Shown: positions 21,931 to 35,400, numbered from the stretch's first letter. The stretch: 64,000 bases of DNA from Gymnopilus junonius (GCA_015501075.1 JADNYJ010000041.1:1-64000); one strand, 5' to 3'. Program-made: numbers and translations. The notes: generated by a model not told the origin, from the letters alone.

Positions 21931-23782
21931 ACTTCATCATTGCTAGTGCTAGGCTCTACCTTGACATTTATACTGTCTTGATGCAGTTGTCAAAATACAT
22001 TTGTGGATCTTGAGAGTAAAGGAAGTAAGTCAGAAAGTAGCTAGATTTGGGAATGAAAAGCTTATACCATCTCCCTCCAATGTCTTCTTAGCACATACAT
22101 TGACAGCTAAGGGCAAAAAAGGTAGTCAGTGATTGGGATGAAGGAGGCAAGGAGTCATAATGCCTACTTGAAGCTACTGCAGACATAGTAATTACAGTAT
22201 TTATGTGATGGTGTAGGGCTGCAAAGACCTTCTTTCAAAGAAAGGTACTGTGACTGTAAAAGCATTATTCCAGGACTACCAGGAGAAAGTTGAGTGCACA
22301 GTTGCAGGTCCAGGAGCCAGGGAGCATGAGTCCATTTGGAAGCCTTTTTCTCATGTTTGAACTTTGCTAGACTCTGGTTTTCATGGCAGTACTGTCATTC
22401 AATATCAGCCTGCTACTTTCTTATCTCTCTGTCTCACTGTCTTAGGCCCTCTCATTGTCATTTTTAACTGCCCACTATTCAGTTATGTCAAAATGCCCAA
22501 AGTGCCACATAAGTCTTTGCATGGCTTTCAAGACTACAGTTTCTCATTGTTGTTACAGCCAACATCTTCTCCTCTGCAGTGCAAATATGTCCCTATGATG
22601 CCCTAGAAATGCTCATTGAACCCAGCAACTCAGCCTGCTGGTACCCCCTTCGGACTAGGGCTGTGAAAACTGTGTCCACTGCAGCTTACACCCTTGCTCT
22701 GTATCTCAGCCATCTCCCCTCTGAATCTGCTGCATTGGCAGTCCAGTCCTCCAGAGAACTCAGTGCAGAGCCAGCTGCACCTGAGAGCTCTGGAGTTGGT
22801 GCTCATGAGGTGTCAAAACTGAACCCTCCCTGCCTCAACTGGCCTCAAATGAGGATTCTCAGTGCAGAGCCAGAAATGATACTTATAAAAACTAGAAAAC
22901 TTACAAGGTCTTTCAATCTGATGTTTACTACTTTGAACTGAGGTTCCATCATTCATTTGAATATCTGATAGAGAAGTGATATTAGCAGAAGTTTGACTTA
23001 GCAAATAAAAGGTAAAGACTTACCCTGTATCTTCCAGAACAATAGAAAGAATAGAAATGGAATGTTCCTGTATAGCACTCGCTACATGTGAAGGCATTGC
23101 TACACATGACAAGGCTGGAGTGTCAATGATGGAAGACCTCCTGCTTAAAGCTACTGGAGTAGCAGCATGACTTGCTGGTAAGGGTTCAACAAGAGGAGGC
23201 TTGAGCATGGAAGTCATAGGGGAAACTGCACAGCTTGCTCCTATGCCTGCAACAATAGGAGATTTGGGCATATCAACAGCTAGAGTAGCTGAATGAGTCA
23301 CCAATGAAAGTGTAGTAATTGGAGCAGTAGGACTCAGAACAGCTGGAGTCACAGTATGAGTCATTGGGGTGGATGCAATAGGAGGAAGAGTAACAATGTG
23401 AGGGAGCTACCTGAAGGTGCATCAGACCTAAGGGGAAAGGAGGGAGCAGCTGGACAGTGCATCAATCTCCAGAAAGAGGGAGGAGCAGCTACCTAAGTAG
23501 GACAACTCCTGAGATGGCCTTGTAACTCTAGGCAGAGAGATCATGTCACCCATGACTGGGAAGCAGATGTCTGGGTGCTTAGCCAGCAGGGTTAGAGGAA
23601 GAAAACCCTCAGGCAGGGTAAGAGAGCACAGACAGATGGGAGAACAGAACAAAGGTTAACTATTTTCCAAATAAGGCAGAGTCACTGCCTTAGTAGGTAA
23701 CAGTAAACAAGTACAAACTGATGGCTACTATCTGGCCTCTAGGCATGTATCTAATCTATCCACACATTATCACAATAACTGA
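21931..23782. other. gene-poor stretch with low-complexity frames
   Basis: About 1.85 kb. Frames at 22579-22941 (+) and 23020-23364 (-) are rich in Ser, Ala, Pro and Thr and look compositional. The sequence TCAGTGCAGAGCCAG occurs twice (near 22758 and 22859). No gene is supported. Confidence 0.35.
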
Positions 23783-24045
23783 GTTACTCTTACCTGTCAT
23801 GACTTATTTCTGACTCATTGGTGACTTAAGCTGTATTTTCCAGTCAGTAGCTGGTGAGTCATTCTTAACTGTCATGACTTCTATGGCTAGTAACTAGTGA
23901 GTTATTTTTACCTGTCATGACTTATTTTCAACTCATTAGTAACTTAAGCTGTATTCTCCAGTTGCTAAGTGGTGAGTCACTCTACTCTGTCATGACTTCT
24001 CTGATCAGTAGCTAGTGTGTTATTCTAATCTGTCATGACTTTTTC
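23783..24045. repeat. 118-bp tandem repeat, 2.2 copies
   Basis: Copies start at 23783, 23901 and 24019, an exact 118-bp spacing. Each copy contains CTGTCATGACTT twice. The third copy is cut short at about 24045. Copies differ by scattered substitutions, so the array is not recent. Confidence 0.8.
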
Positions 24046-25236
24046 CTACTTGCTATCAGACAGGTAAGTAACAAGTCATTGATTATCTACAGTAAACTTC
24101 TGTATCACTTTATACTGACTAGAACTAAGTTATATATACCTTTTATTATTGGTGCAATGAATTCCAGGTTTTTTGTTACAAACTCATGTGATATAGTATA
24201 TTTGTCAGCTGGTCTGTGTGCCAGAATTCAGGTATATAGATAGCAGAACTTATATAGTGTATTATAGTAACTTTTTCATCAACAATGAGATTTGATATGA
24301 ATAGACTTATTGTAACAATTGTAATGTGGAGCATATGCTCCAACTAGGCTTGGAATTCAGACATTCATCCTCAGCATATGGCTGACAAGTATCTAGTTCA
24401 AGCATGATTGATGGTCCTATTTGGTGCCTTGGCAAAAAGAATTTCATGTGATCTGCCCCCCATCTATTTTTATTTCTTCACATTTTTCTTTAAATTTAGG
24501 AACTCAACACTTCATGCTGCCAACAATTTCCTTTTATATATTTCATATTTCCTCCCCCACTCAATCCCTTTTCTTTTACTGTCATTTTAATGACTCACCC
24601 CCCTATTTTCCTCTAATTTCATTGACTCACCACAAAGTTTGCATCCTAATTTTTTGTGCATCAGCATGTCTTTTTTGGACTTGCAATAATAGTTTTTTAG
24701 TCATAGTTTTGTAGCCAGACAGGTATAAAAACCCATGTATTCACTACAAAATAGGGAGTAGTCATCACCCCAATTTTCTACTCATAAATACATCTCACAT
24801 AACTCATCATTGCTTTGTATAACACACTAGTGCCTTCTCTGCATTGCAAAGCTCAAATTGACCTCATCAATCTCTCATTCCCATGTATGCTCTCACCCTT
24901 TATCTTATCTACTTGGACTTCTACTAGGATGCAATTGATGGAGTCATTGCTATTTACTAGTCTACAAACTCCTGGTGAAAAATGTTAGGGGAAGGGAGGA
25001 GGTATCTGGGAATTACTGGCAGTGAGTGGGAATACCAGTTTCTAAGCTAGTTAGGTTAGCCAAGCCAGTTGGCAGGGCAAGCTGATTAGCTATTAATAAC
25101 ATGATGTCAAGGTGGGATGAAAATGCTAAAATTGCTTTATGTAGCAGGGTAGGGGGTAGAGTATATATTACAAAGTTATATCTGCAGTATTAGGGTGCTG
25201 GGCATAGAAATATATGAAGTCCCCCTGATTACTCCC
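24046..25236. other. AT-rich gene-free stretch with a perfect palindrome
   Basis: About 1.2 kb with no gene. TGGAGCATATGCTCCA (24327-24342) is a perfect 16-bp palindrome. From about 24982 the sequence TGTTAGGGGAAGGGAGGAGG looks like the start of an LTR, but no matching end was found. Confidence 0.4.
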
Positions 25237-26210
25237 TCAATCCACATATATTCTAAGCAGAACTTCAATAACCTGCATGCTCCATGTAGAGAAGATTGGC
25301 ATAATTGGCTGTTTTTTCAGTGTGTTCCCAAAGTTTGACAAAGATAGCCCTCCAGTATACAATCTTGAAGTTGTGCAGATAGAGTTCTGAGCAATACTTT
25401 CTAGTCCAGGACAAGGAGCTGTCATCAGAAATACTTTAACATATGCCATGTCTTGCATTTCTTCCTTCTGTAGGCTTAAATTCCAGGGTGAGCTACCCCC
25501 TTCCAATCTGACTAGTAGGTTCAAGTGACAAGGAAGTGGACAGTCAGATGCTTCTTCATATGTTCCAGATTTCCAACACCCTGCATCCAGATATTGCAAA
25601 GAACTATCAGCAAATGCTTCTTGCCAAAATTTGAAAAATTCAACATATGGATTGCCAAAGAATCAGGCACAAAAATGAAAACATATGGGTAAAGATCAAA
25701 AAATGAGTTGTTAGATATTCACAAACCAATGGATTTGGAAGTTAATTTTCCCTGTACAGGACATTCAATGGTGATTGTGGCCTGCTTTGTGGCCAGTGAG
25801 CCAAGGAAAGGGGTACTACCTTCCTTATATTCTACCTTTATGGCCACATTAGAGTTTCTTCAGCTGCCCTCCATGTTCAGCAATAGTAAATCTAAATGGA
25901 TGTTATTGAATCTATTAGGACCTACTCAGTAAAGATGATGATCAGATGCCACTGCATCATACAATGTATGTCTAAGTTGTATTTGAGGAACAGTTTTGAG
26001 GTAGCTAGTGAGAATCCTGTTCTCCGGAAAACACAACCCATGGCTCACAACAGTGATATTTCCAGTGAAATCTACCACAGCATCAGCAGTGTCCTTGTCT
26101 GAGGAAATAATAACCTCATATACTTTTGGGTGCTTTGAACCATGTGGCCCATGATGGGTATCAAAGTTGTCCATCTCAGCTCTCTTCTTCCGCAATTTCT
26201 GTAACAGAAC
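25237..26210 (-). pseudogene. unknown protein-like remnant, possibly multi-exon
   Basis: Three minus-strand segments look like protein. The first is 26210-25926 (with VYEVIISSDKDTADAVVDFT and SHGLCFPENRILTSYLKTVP). The second lies at about 25880-25740 (GSTPFLGSLATKQATITIEC). The third is about 25670-25237 (FFGNPYVEFFKFWQEAFADS and CWKSGTYEEASDC). Stops separate them, and I could not find clean introns joining them. I do not recognise the family. The last segment ends only about 1.1 kb downstream of the exporter's stop codon on the same strand. It could be a real short-exon gene or a decayed one. Confidence 0.35.
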
Positions 26211-26306
26211 AAATTTCTGCTACACATAAACACTGACTCTACAATCACAGGATTGCTCTAGAAATCTAAATGTCTTAAATTAAAAACACCCTAAAACAAG
26301 TGGGCT

Positions 26307-29300
26307 CTATACTCGTCGTGGAGGGTCAAAATGTACTGTATTTGTCCTCGACCCCATAGGAACTCCACCATGGTTTGCTGAATGCACTCCATAAAGGTCT
26401 GAATTGCCAGGATTGCGTGATGAACCAATGCCATGAATGTGATATTGTTCTCCAACGACCTCTTTGACAGCAACCATTAGCCTGTCAAGCCGATTGACAA
26501 TGCCGAAGGCCGTGGTTATCCCAACAGAGAACATCCTGGAAGCGCAGATGTTCAAAATTAGCAATATCAAACGATACGAAATAAAGTCACTTACAAGTAC
26601 TGTTCGTTTTTTAGTGTTTCTATTGACAGTCTCCTCGGTAAGCCGTAATCTTCCTCAGAGTCTTTATGTATTACACTTAGGCCATGATATTTGAGCATGA
26701 AGCGATCAGCAAGTGGACAAGGGGTTATTTGAGGAAGAGGACACCCTGTGCGCAGGGAAAACTGAAATCATTGCTTGATGTAAGGAAAAAATTTGTTCAG
26801 AACGAGTTGAAAATTCAGGAGCAAGTGACGAACAAATAACAGCGAGTACATCACCCTGGAAATCAGGATCCATGAACCGCGTTCTCCGCAAGAATGCTCT
26901 TGACCAAGCTGGATCCAAATGCTCTAGGACCGACATGAGATGCGAAAGAGAATAGGAAAGTGCTCTGAGAAGGGACAACAGTGAACAAGGATAACCAGAA
27001 ATGTCCCAGGTCGGACTTACGTCTGTATGTCGACAATTTTTTGGTATCGATCTGCAGGCCAACGGCCCTGCAAAGAGACCTAAAAAGAGCATGAAACGAA
27101 GGGTAGATTCGAGACTGGAAAACCCATACCTCGTAGCCAACGTTTGCCCTCATTGCAGTAAGCCTTCCAAGCTTGCTGCGGACCGCCAGCAGGTGGTAAT
27201 AATCTCCTGTATTTCTGGCTCGTGTTTGGTATTTGCAAATGATAAGATTGCGCAGTAAACCGTGCCAATCTCAGAAGAAGTAGTGGCGAGCAGACTGCGA
27301 TGATATCTTCGGATAGTTGTTGCCGGTGGGAGGAAAGAGGCGAAGCTAGAACATTGTCAATCACAAGCAAAGTTAAAATCTAGGATCACTTACAAGGATG
27401 CGGAAACACCAGATGTTACCAGAACAAAGCGTTTCTGTAAGGTTTAAGTCAATGCAGCAAGGAGGAAGGGAAGGACAGACCCAAGCAATTGACCAGCCAT
27501 GGCCAGGGTTCCCTGGCGATCCAAGATGTGTATCTTGATATGAGTATCCTACACCTAAGTTTAGATATTAATAATTCGTGGCTGAACGTTCGAGGTGGTG
27601 ATCCTTACCAGAACGATGGAAACGAAAAACATGAAATTACGCAGAGGAGGAATAGGCCAGTATAGCCTGCCATAGAAAAAGAAAGGGAAGCAGACAGCTG
27701 CTACTGCTGCGAGCCCAAACGGATTTCCAGAACCTGATCCACAAGCAATGTACCTGAGTAGGCTGCGTTAATATGTTGTAGAATGGAAAGAAACGTTCAA
27801 TGCCATACCATATAACGGTGCCTACAATTGCGCCAAAAAAGGTACTGACAGCCCTGGCCCAGAGTGCAAAATAAGTGTCACCCTGGAATCTCGCAAGGGC
27901 CATCTGGCCCATGAATCTGTTGGATTGATGATGAAGAAATCATCAACAGATGAGCTAGGCAGACGTACATTCCCCAAACGAAGCGATTAACTAGCAAATT
28001 CAAGAATAAGTAAATCATTCAGTCTACTATCGAGGAGATCACTGACCGTATGCAAATTGCGCAGTGTATTTTATCAAACTGGGTAAAGAAAGGGCGACTG
28101 AAAGAAAACCACCCTTCAATGCGAATAGCGCATTTCCAGTTCCGAGACTAAGAACAAAGCTAAATACTACAGTCATCACGGTTTCGAATAAATTGCGTGG
28201 GGGTAGATGGTCGGGATCACGTCGTTTTGGAATCCCAAGATCGACGTCAGGAGTGACGAAAAATGCTGGACCACTGATTTTAGACGGCATATCAGCATCG
28301 TTAGAGCGTGGCACAGGTGTCGGGCTGACGTCCGGTTGGCCGCGCCCTTGAATGAAATCTGGACGAGGGAACGTCTGAAAATAGGCCAATTTGATACAGC
28401 GCAGTTGAAACAAATACCTGGATCATCATCCTCGGTATTAGGGTCAACCGTTTCGGCAGTAGTCCACAGGTTCCAACTTGTTGTACGAATGTGCTCTAAG
28501 GGCGTCCAGAGGCGGCACTCCATGCGAACTTCTTCCAGTCGCAGAATTTCGTCGAGCTGTAGATACAAATCAATGTCAAACTAAGTATCAAATAATCAAA
28601 TACAAGAAAGAGGCGTACCATTTCGAGAATAATTGAAGTGATTTGCATTAAACTATATTGATAAATGAAGCTATGGAACAAACAACGAGCAGGGGGACGT
28701 GATACTCTGTCCCTTGTTCCTCTGGCCGGTCAGATTCGTCTTGTTCGTGGTTTTCATGTTTGTGATTTGCATCACCGTTCTCCTGGCAATCTTCGGGAGA
28801 CGAAGCTTCTTCATTCTCAGGTGTCTGTGGCTGTGGAGACGGAGATGCCGGTCGAGAACGAGCGGAAAACAGGTGTCCGTGCCTTTGAGGATCATATTCT
28901 CCATCCTCAAATGCTGGTCTATAAGGCTCGACGACTCCGTGCCTTGAAGGGAAAGATAAGTTAACGGAAGAATAAAAATGTGATGGTAAAGAAAAAGAAG
29001 ATGTTGACGTACCGTTCCTGTGTTCTAAAGAGTCGTAATGCCTCAGCGACCAGGTCTCGCACTTCACGGATCTTCTTCACCCTTTCCTTCCTTTTAATCT
29101 CCCTTGTCGTAGCACCTGCGGGCCAAGGCCAAATAGGTCGAAGACCTTGGATACTGGCGTAACCTTGACGCGATCTTCTGTGTCGGTTACATGGAATAGA
29201 CCAACTGAAGAGAAGAATTCAGGCAGACGTCCATCGCGTGATGTCATCATCCAATCTCTGACAGTTGTCATGCCGAGAGAGCACGCTTCAAGGAGAGGCG

Positions 29301-31235
29301 TGCAGCTGATGACAGGTCAATAAAGCAGCGGCAAGGGCAAAAGCAGCAACCTGCCTGTCTCGTAACAACCCCTGAATCTTCTCATTCCACTGCGCGAACT
29401 CAAACGGATCGAAGATACCCGTTGATTCTAAATTCATATATCTCTGCGACTCAAAAGTGCCGACGGCGTATTCTTCTCTCTTCAACCTGAGGTCCATGAG
29501 CGAGGAGTGAAGAAGCCGATGGTGCAAACCATGACTGTGTCTTTCGTTGTGAGAATGGTGTCGATGATGAGAGACGACAGAATCGTGTAAGAATAAATGT
29601 GAATGTGTGGTGGAGTGGGATTTTGAATGTGGGTGTTTATGATGACTATAGGCGTGGCTCAGCCGGTGGACCGATGTGGGTGAGGCAGGAATTTCCTCTG
29701 GAGCTTGCTCTGGATTTTCAGAAGGGCGTTCACCGATAGATGGCGGTCGGGATGGCGGTCTGGATGGTGCTCGAGATGGCGCTCTCGATGTTGCTCTGGA
29801 AAGGTCGCCCCTAGGAGAATTGAAAGTTGTTGGAACCGGAGTCACTTGCATCGTCCCTGGGAATTTCTCCCTCGACGGATCGACCAGAGAGAAATACACA
29901 CTCAACCCATCGGCACGTGCCGCCAGCCTCTTCAACATCCCTTGAAAAGCGACAAAGTCCTTTGGCGAGAACCTGCCGTATATCCAGTCGCCTTTCAACA
30001 GCCTCCGTGCATTCGCCAGCGGAACCAGACTACTTTCACAACTTTTGGTGTCCTTCTTGACGGTTACTAGCAGTGGGCTAAAATCCGGTGATGATATTGA
30101 TGTTGCGAGTAATTTACAATTTCCAGCGAGCATGACGAGGACTGGACCCATGGAAATAGAAAGACTTGACGTGAATTGAGCGGTGATCGTGGACGGGAAT
30201 ATGACGAGGCAGCCGAGAAGAGAGAGAGCGCTGTGTAGGGACAAGGGTATCATGATTGATGATCCAATGAGGTAGAAAGGAAACGGGAAGAGTACGGCAG
30301 TCGTTAAACATATATCTGTGGCTCGTGAGATGCGGAAGCTGAAATGGAGGATGCAAGCTTACCCATCGTAAGGGCAGCAAAGACACAAGCTATAAAGAAA
30401 GGCCCAGGACCTCTATTTGCCCTGAACCAAAGAAGGAGCGCGCTTCCAAAGAAAATAAAGATGCCAATGATAACTGAAGGTGCTGCCTCGATGTATTTTC
30501 CGTCTATGACTTGTGCTAGTGTTGCATGCGGGACGCGGACATGCCGCGCGAGATCAGCTAAAAATATACCCAAGCAACACCAACTGGACGTTCAAAATGA
30601 TTCTTAGCCAAATTTGGAGGAAAAATGGCGATTCAAAGTGAAAGACTTACGCCCACATCAAAGAACACATGAATAGAAAGAGGATCTCCCGCTCCGCAGT
30701 CGCAATGAAGGGTTCGCTGGGAGCCATTAGAAATGCAACTGAAGATTCTCCATTAGACGCGTCTTCAAGTTTTAGAAGCTTGAAACTCACCAATGAGGAT
30801 CAAAAAAGCAGCTGAACCCACTGTCCGCTCGACTTGGGGAATAACGAAAAGGACCATCGATACCCATCCTACTACTGCGCATCGAATGACAGGCTTGATC
30901 TTGCTCCATGTCCAGTTCCGGGGTATCCATGAGCAATTATCGACCAAGTACGACTTGACAGGCTCCAACCATTCTGGCATTCGTATGAACGACAAAACAT
31001 GGCTATCCGACGACGATACATCAGAGGAAGAGTCGGCATTGGGTGGGGTAATCTTCACCGTCTTGATTGGATTGTTCGGTCCTTTCTGCTTCTCTAACGC
31101 AGTTGCATCCGTGACGTAGCCGTTCTCGTTGGTGCCTTCCGTGCTCCCAGTATGCTGGCCGTGCGAACAGGGCTTTTCTTCTCCCACAGAGAGATCTGCT
31201 ACTTGCTGTGGAACCTCTGTCGTGGGCTCAGACAT
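26307..31235 (-). CDS. ArAE_2/FUSC-like multi-pass membrane protein (putative ER or aromatic-acid exporter)
   Basis: Proteins of this family have a six-helix N-terminal half (ArAE_2_N, described as a putative ER transporter) and an FUSC-like C-terminal half; a role in export of aromatic or toxic acids is inferred from relatives. The start is ATG at 31235 (MSEPTTEVPQ). Exon 1 ends at 30791, exon 2 is 30738-30651 and exon 3 starts at 30583. Exon 4 (from about 30321) carries helices, then a SRAPSRPPSRPPS and His-rich linker. Later exons give DEILRLEEVRMECRLWTP, a second set of helices (GSGNPFGLAAV-like) and SHLMSVLEHLDPAWSRAFLR. The C-terminal part has ITTAFGIVNRLDRLMVAVKE and GEQYHIHGIG, with the stop at 26307. 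A 35-bp intron near 28680 and a one-base frame problem near 29110 leave the middle uncertain. Confidence 0.75.
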
Positions 31236-32117
31236 CGTGAGGATGAGGAGGAGCTCTGTAACGCGCGTATCCTGCAGGGAGACGGATGGATGAAGGTCCG
31301 AAAGTGAAAGAAAAAAAAAAGAGCTCTGCAAAGCTTGAATGAAATCACCAGCTTATGCAGGGTCCTGATAGGCGGATCCAGGTTTTCTAAAATTAGGAAT
31401 CGTGCACTTATCATTCATGTTCCTCGAACGACGGTAGTGCAAGGTCTAAAGAGGTCAGAATTGGCGAAACACAGTCAAGTATAAGGACTCACGAAGGTGA
31501 AAAATGTTTTCCGACATCTGTGCATTAGCAAGAGTAAGCTCGCCTCATAGATCGCCCATAAGCATACGTCATAAAATATAATATATCGGTGTCGGGCTGA
31601 AATTCGTACCCGGCAAAACTGTTGCGATGCAAATGGGCCATGGCCCATTGCGGTACAAATATGGGCGGGATTTTTGCGGAATTAAAGAACGACGTATGTG
31701 TAAGTTTTGGCCTTCGGAGTGTCCGTATGAGACCACCATAACGCGTCCTGCTAAGATCCAGCTCACATATGTCTCTGGAAAGAGACAGAAAGACAAACAT
31801 TTATTTCTTGAAGAGAGATGTTGCTGGAATTTGAAGTCAATACATATTGAGAAGGAAGACTTGCCTGTGACAACCGGTTACCGCGGAGCTGAAACTCCAC
31901 TCCCAGCACGTGGGCCGGGACGGAATGCCGGCTTCCGTCAGTTTACCGGAGAAATTACGTAATGGTTCAACCCTGTCCTCGAGGCTGTCGCGACCGACGA
32001 TCGGTAATGCTTTGACAATCCGCCCACATTGACTGATATTTTCTCTGTATTTTTCCCTCTTTCTGCAAGAAATTTGTATTACAAAGTTAAGGAACACCAG
32101 GTAGAACGGCCTGATGC
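31236..32117. promoter_or_regulatory. divergent intergenic region between exporter and kinase
   Basis: About 880 bp separate two genes transcribed away from each other, so both promoters should lie here. A CACGTG E-box core occurs at about 31907-31912. Short frames on both strands (for example 31525-31800) are unsupported. Confidence 0.4.
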
Positions 32118-35100
32118 ATGTCTCTCTCATGGCATCTGCGGAAAACTCGATTGGCTTCATTACTTCAGAGTCAAGGAGACGAGGATGCAGAGGGCATCGC
32201 CCTGGATCGGCTCATGCATGGGCAGAGCATTATTGGGAAAACGGGTAAGTCATTACTTCTCTGAAGTCAATCGATCAAAGTAATGAAAGGAAATTTGTTT
32301 AGCAAAGACCACAGAAATCGACTCTTTACGCTTCCAAGATAAAGACTTGGATGTCGTCGGAACGTTAGAATATGGTCAATTTGGTGTTGTCAGTGCGTTT
32401 TATGCAGTCAGAAGCCCCTTCTGATTATCTGTTCTTCACCAGATCGACTGGTTACATGTCGTTTGAACCAGGGTGTCTACATTCGTAAATCAATCCAGAA
32501 GAAGTTTGCTATGCGAACGCGCGATGTCCGTCGATTTTGTTTATCTAACGACGCTCGAGACACTCATGATTATCTTACAGCAATGTTCTCCACAATTTGA
32601 ACGTGACATTTTACTGCAAGCCTTGAAGGCAGATTCGCCCTGGGCACCTCACCTGCTCTGTGCTTTCCAAACACCTACACATCTCAATCTAGTCATGGAC
32701 TACGCTGAGGGTGGCACTCTCTGGGATATTCTCGAATCAAGTCCCCATGACGGTCGGATTCTGGAGTCGGATTTGCGGTGGTGGGCTCCACAAATTGTGA
32801 GCGCCATTCATTGGTGTCATTCGCTAGGCTTCGCTCATAGGTTGGTCTCATTCCTCATTTCCAAACTGGAAGTCTCAATTTGGCCTTTAACAGAGATATT
32901 AAACCACACAACTTCGTCCTAACTCCTGACGCTCACGTCCTGCTGATTGATTTCGGCTCTGCTGCGCCATTGCTTCCTCCCAAAGCAGACGGCAGTCAGC
33001 TCATCCCGAAGCGCTACTGCCTGGTGCCATGTGGTACTTGTGACTACATATCCCCTGAGATCCTCGAAGCTCATGAGGAGGCCCTCGTAGCTCTGGAAAT
33101 GGAGGACGAAGACGATATTATTCGTTTTGGAAAACAACCAGCAAATGAAGGCTATGGGGTCGAAACCGACTGGTGGAGTTTGGGTGCCATGCTTTACGAG
33201 ATGGCATATGGAGTTGCGCCATTTTTTGCCAACGATATTAGACAAACATATAATAGAATCATGAACCACGAGGCATGTTCCTTTTCTCTGTTAAATTTTA
33301 CCTTCCTTGTTGAGAAAAAAATTTTACGCAGAAAAGCTTACGCTTTGACCAAAAGATAGAAATCTCACATGAATTTCAGCATTTTCTACATCGGTGAGCT
33401 TTGTTTCTTTTCTCTTCTACTCTTTTTGTTCTTATGCTGATCGCCTATTTCTTTGTGTTCTAGATTACTCACGCACGCGAAGCAACGGCTAGGTCGTCGG
33501 AATGTCATGGAGATCACCGATCACCCCCTATTTGACGGCATTGATTGGACAACCCTCCCGACACGTATGTTTATCTTTTTTCCTTCATGGCCCATTAACT
33601 GTCGTTTCCGCAGAAGTCGCTCCTTCCAACCTACACCTCCCACAATTCGTTTACAGCGAGCCGAAACCTTCCGCTGCTGCTTCCGACTCAAAAGCACCGC
33701 CAGCTCAGGCTGAGCAAGAAAACTCGGAATCGTATTCTCAAGGTTTTCCGTTTTCTGCTTTCTTCCAGCCCTCGATATCCGTATCCCCGGGATTGTCGAT
33801 TCTCAGACCTAGTCCTTCGTCAGGGGCAGCGGACTCCCAACATCAAATGCCTTCCACACTCTCTGGATCGTGGAGAGATGGTTCCAGAGCTGCGTCACAC
33901 TTTATAGGGTTCTCCTGGGGTCCGAAGTTGGAGGCATTTCCTGAGGAACTCTCGGAGACGGATCCAGCGCAGAACGAACAGGCCCCTCCAGGTTTGGAGG
34001 CTACACCTCGACCGCATATCCGTACCCCCTTACGCCAAACGCCACTCTCGGCAAACATTACTAATACGCACCAGCTCTCAGTGCCCTTGACATGGGGTCC
34101 AGGGACATTCGCCCCGGGCCTTGGTCCTCTGCATGCGTATACAACTCCTATCAAGCCATACACATTGTCTCATTCACCCTATGCCACCTTACCAAGAACT
34201 ATGACGGGTACCATCCGTCGAACTGCTCAAAGGCGAAGTGTCTCCGATCGTGAAGCGATGAAGCAGCTGGTGGATTGTGTGGGCATGAGCGCACGGAAGA
34301 AAGTGCTGGAAAGCGGGAGGAAACCGAAAATTTTGGGTGTCAAAGGCCCAAACGGGACTGGTGGGACGAGTGGCAAGAGGAGCGGGGCTGATGGAGGCTC
34401 GGGCACATTGCGGAAGGAGCTGAGGTTTGACAAGTTCGCCACCCCAATTCCTGGACCAGACTATAGTGGAGCTAGCTCTGTGAAGTCGGGTTCAAGGTCG
34501 AGGTCTCGCAGTTTGTCAGACTTTAAACCTGCCAACCTCAACAACGCCAACGACGATTCGGATATTTACGTCCCTCAAGAACCTTACAACAACGTCAATG
34601 ACTTCGACTACAGCTCCAATACTAGCTCGTCCGACGAGGGCGATGTTCCACCTAGTCCAAGTCCAAGTCCCCGCCCTGGCTCTGCGATGTCCATGATGTC
34701 CATGACGATGATGTCCAGACGAAGTGGTTCCATGACGCCTACTGTGAGTGGATACCTCAGCGGAGGTAATGGAACTGGAAGATTGAGATCCGGTTCGGCG
34801 TCGGGTCTGCTTTTGGTACCTGGGGATAGGAGCGTTACTGCCACTCTGACTGGAACGACGACAACGAGCAGTGGCGGGCTATTGAGTATACCAACACCCT
34901 CCTCCGGCGGCGGTCGTAGTCACAAGGACGGGGAATTCAAGATTGGGCAGCCACCTTCGGCTGGAGGGTCGGCCCTGTTGCAGTCGAAGGCTAACTCCCT
35001 ATCAACGACAAGGGACCCAGGGATGGTGTCCAGGCCTCCCACGGAAGCACCGGCGAACGCATTGCCTACTTTTGACTCGTCGACGAGACACAAGACCCGA

Positions 35101-35400
35101 AGAAACCAGCTATCCCCACCTGCGTCACCCGCACCTATCTCATCGCAACTTCGGCCACAACCTCCAATGCCTATCAGACGTTTGTGGCACCTCATGGAGA
35201 AAGAAACTATCCTGCAAACCCGCGACGGCATTCGGTCTCGACCCATCAGGATCATAAGGTGGCGAGAGCGAGGGATCCACTTATGATGCTGATCAGTGGC
35301 TTGATGAGCTGGAAACGAGGCATGCGGCGATGATGCGTGACATTGAAGATCTAGAGGGGAGGTTTATCGAGGTTTCGTCTTCACTGATTGTTGGAAATTG
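32118..35400 (+). CDS. AGC-type serine/threonine kinase (ROCK/CRIK-like) with long disordered tail
   Basis: A protein kinase of the AGC group, nearest in style to DMPK/ROCK/citron kinases. The chosen ATG (32118, [10 protein letters not shown]) is in phase, across the intron 32245-32302, with [20 protein letters not shown]. The catalytic loop is HRDIKPHNF, split by an intron just after HR. The magnesium motif is DFGSA, with activation segment [12 protein letters not shown] and [20 protein letters not shown]. Small exons follow (HFLHR, then [20 protein letters not shown]). From about 33500 a 590-codon Ser/Pro/Gly-rich region (33502-35286) contains [11 protein letters not shown] and repeated [10 protein letters not shown]. 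The main frame stops at 35286. A different frame, ending at 35400, carries a coiled coil-like [20 protein letters not shown], so a last intron or frameshift near 35220 is likely. The exon 2/3 junction near 32393 is unresolved. Confidence 0.75.

Noticed and set aside
24982..25240. Possible solo LTR starting TGTTAGGGGAAGG
   Set aside because: No CA-ending terminus or target duplication could be found.
31525..31962. Overlapping frames on both strands between the exporter and the kinase
   Set aside because: They lie in a divergent promoter region and lack motifs, starts or splice signals.
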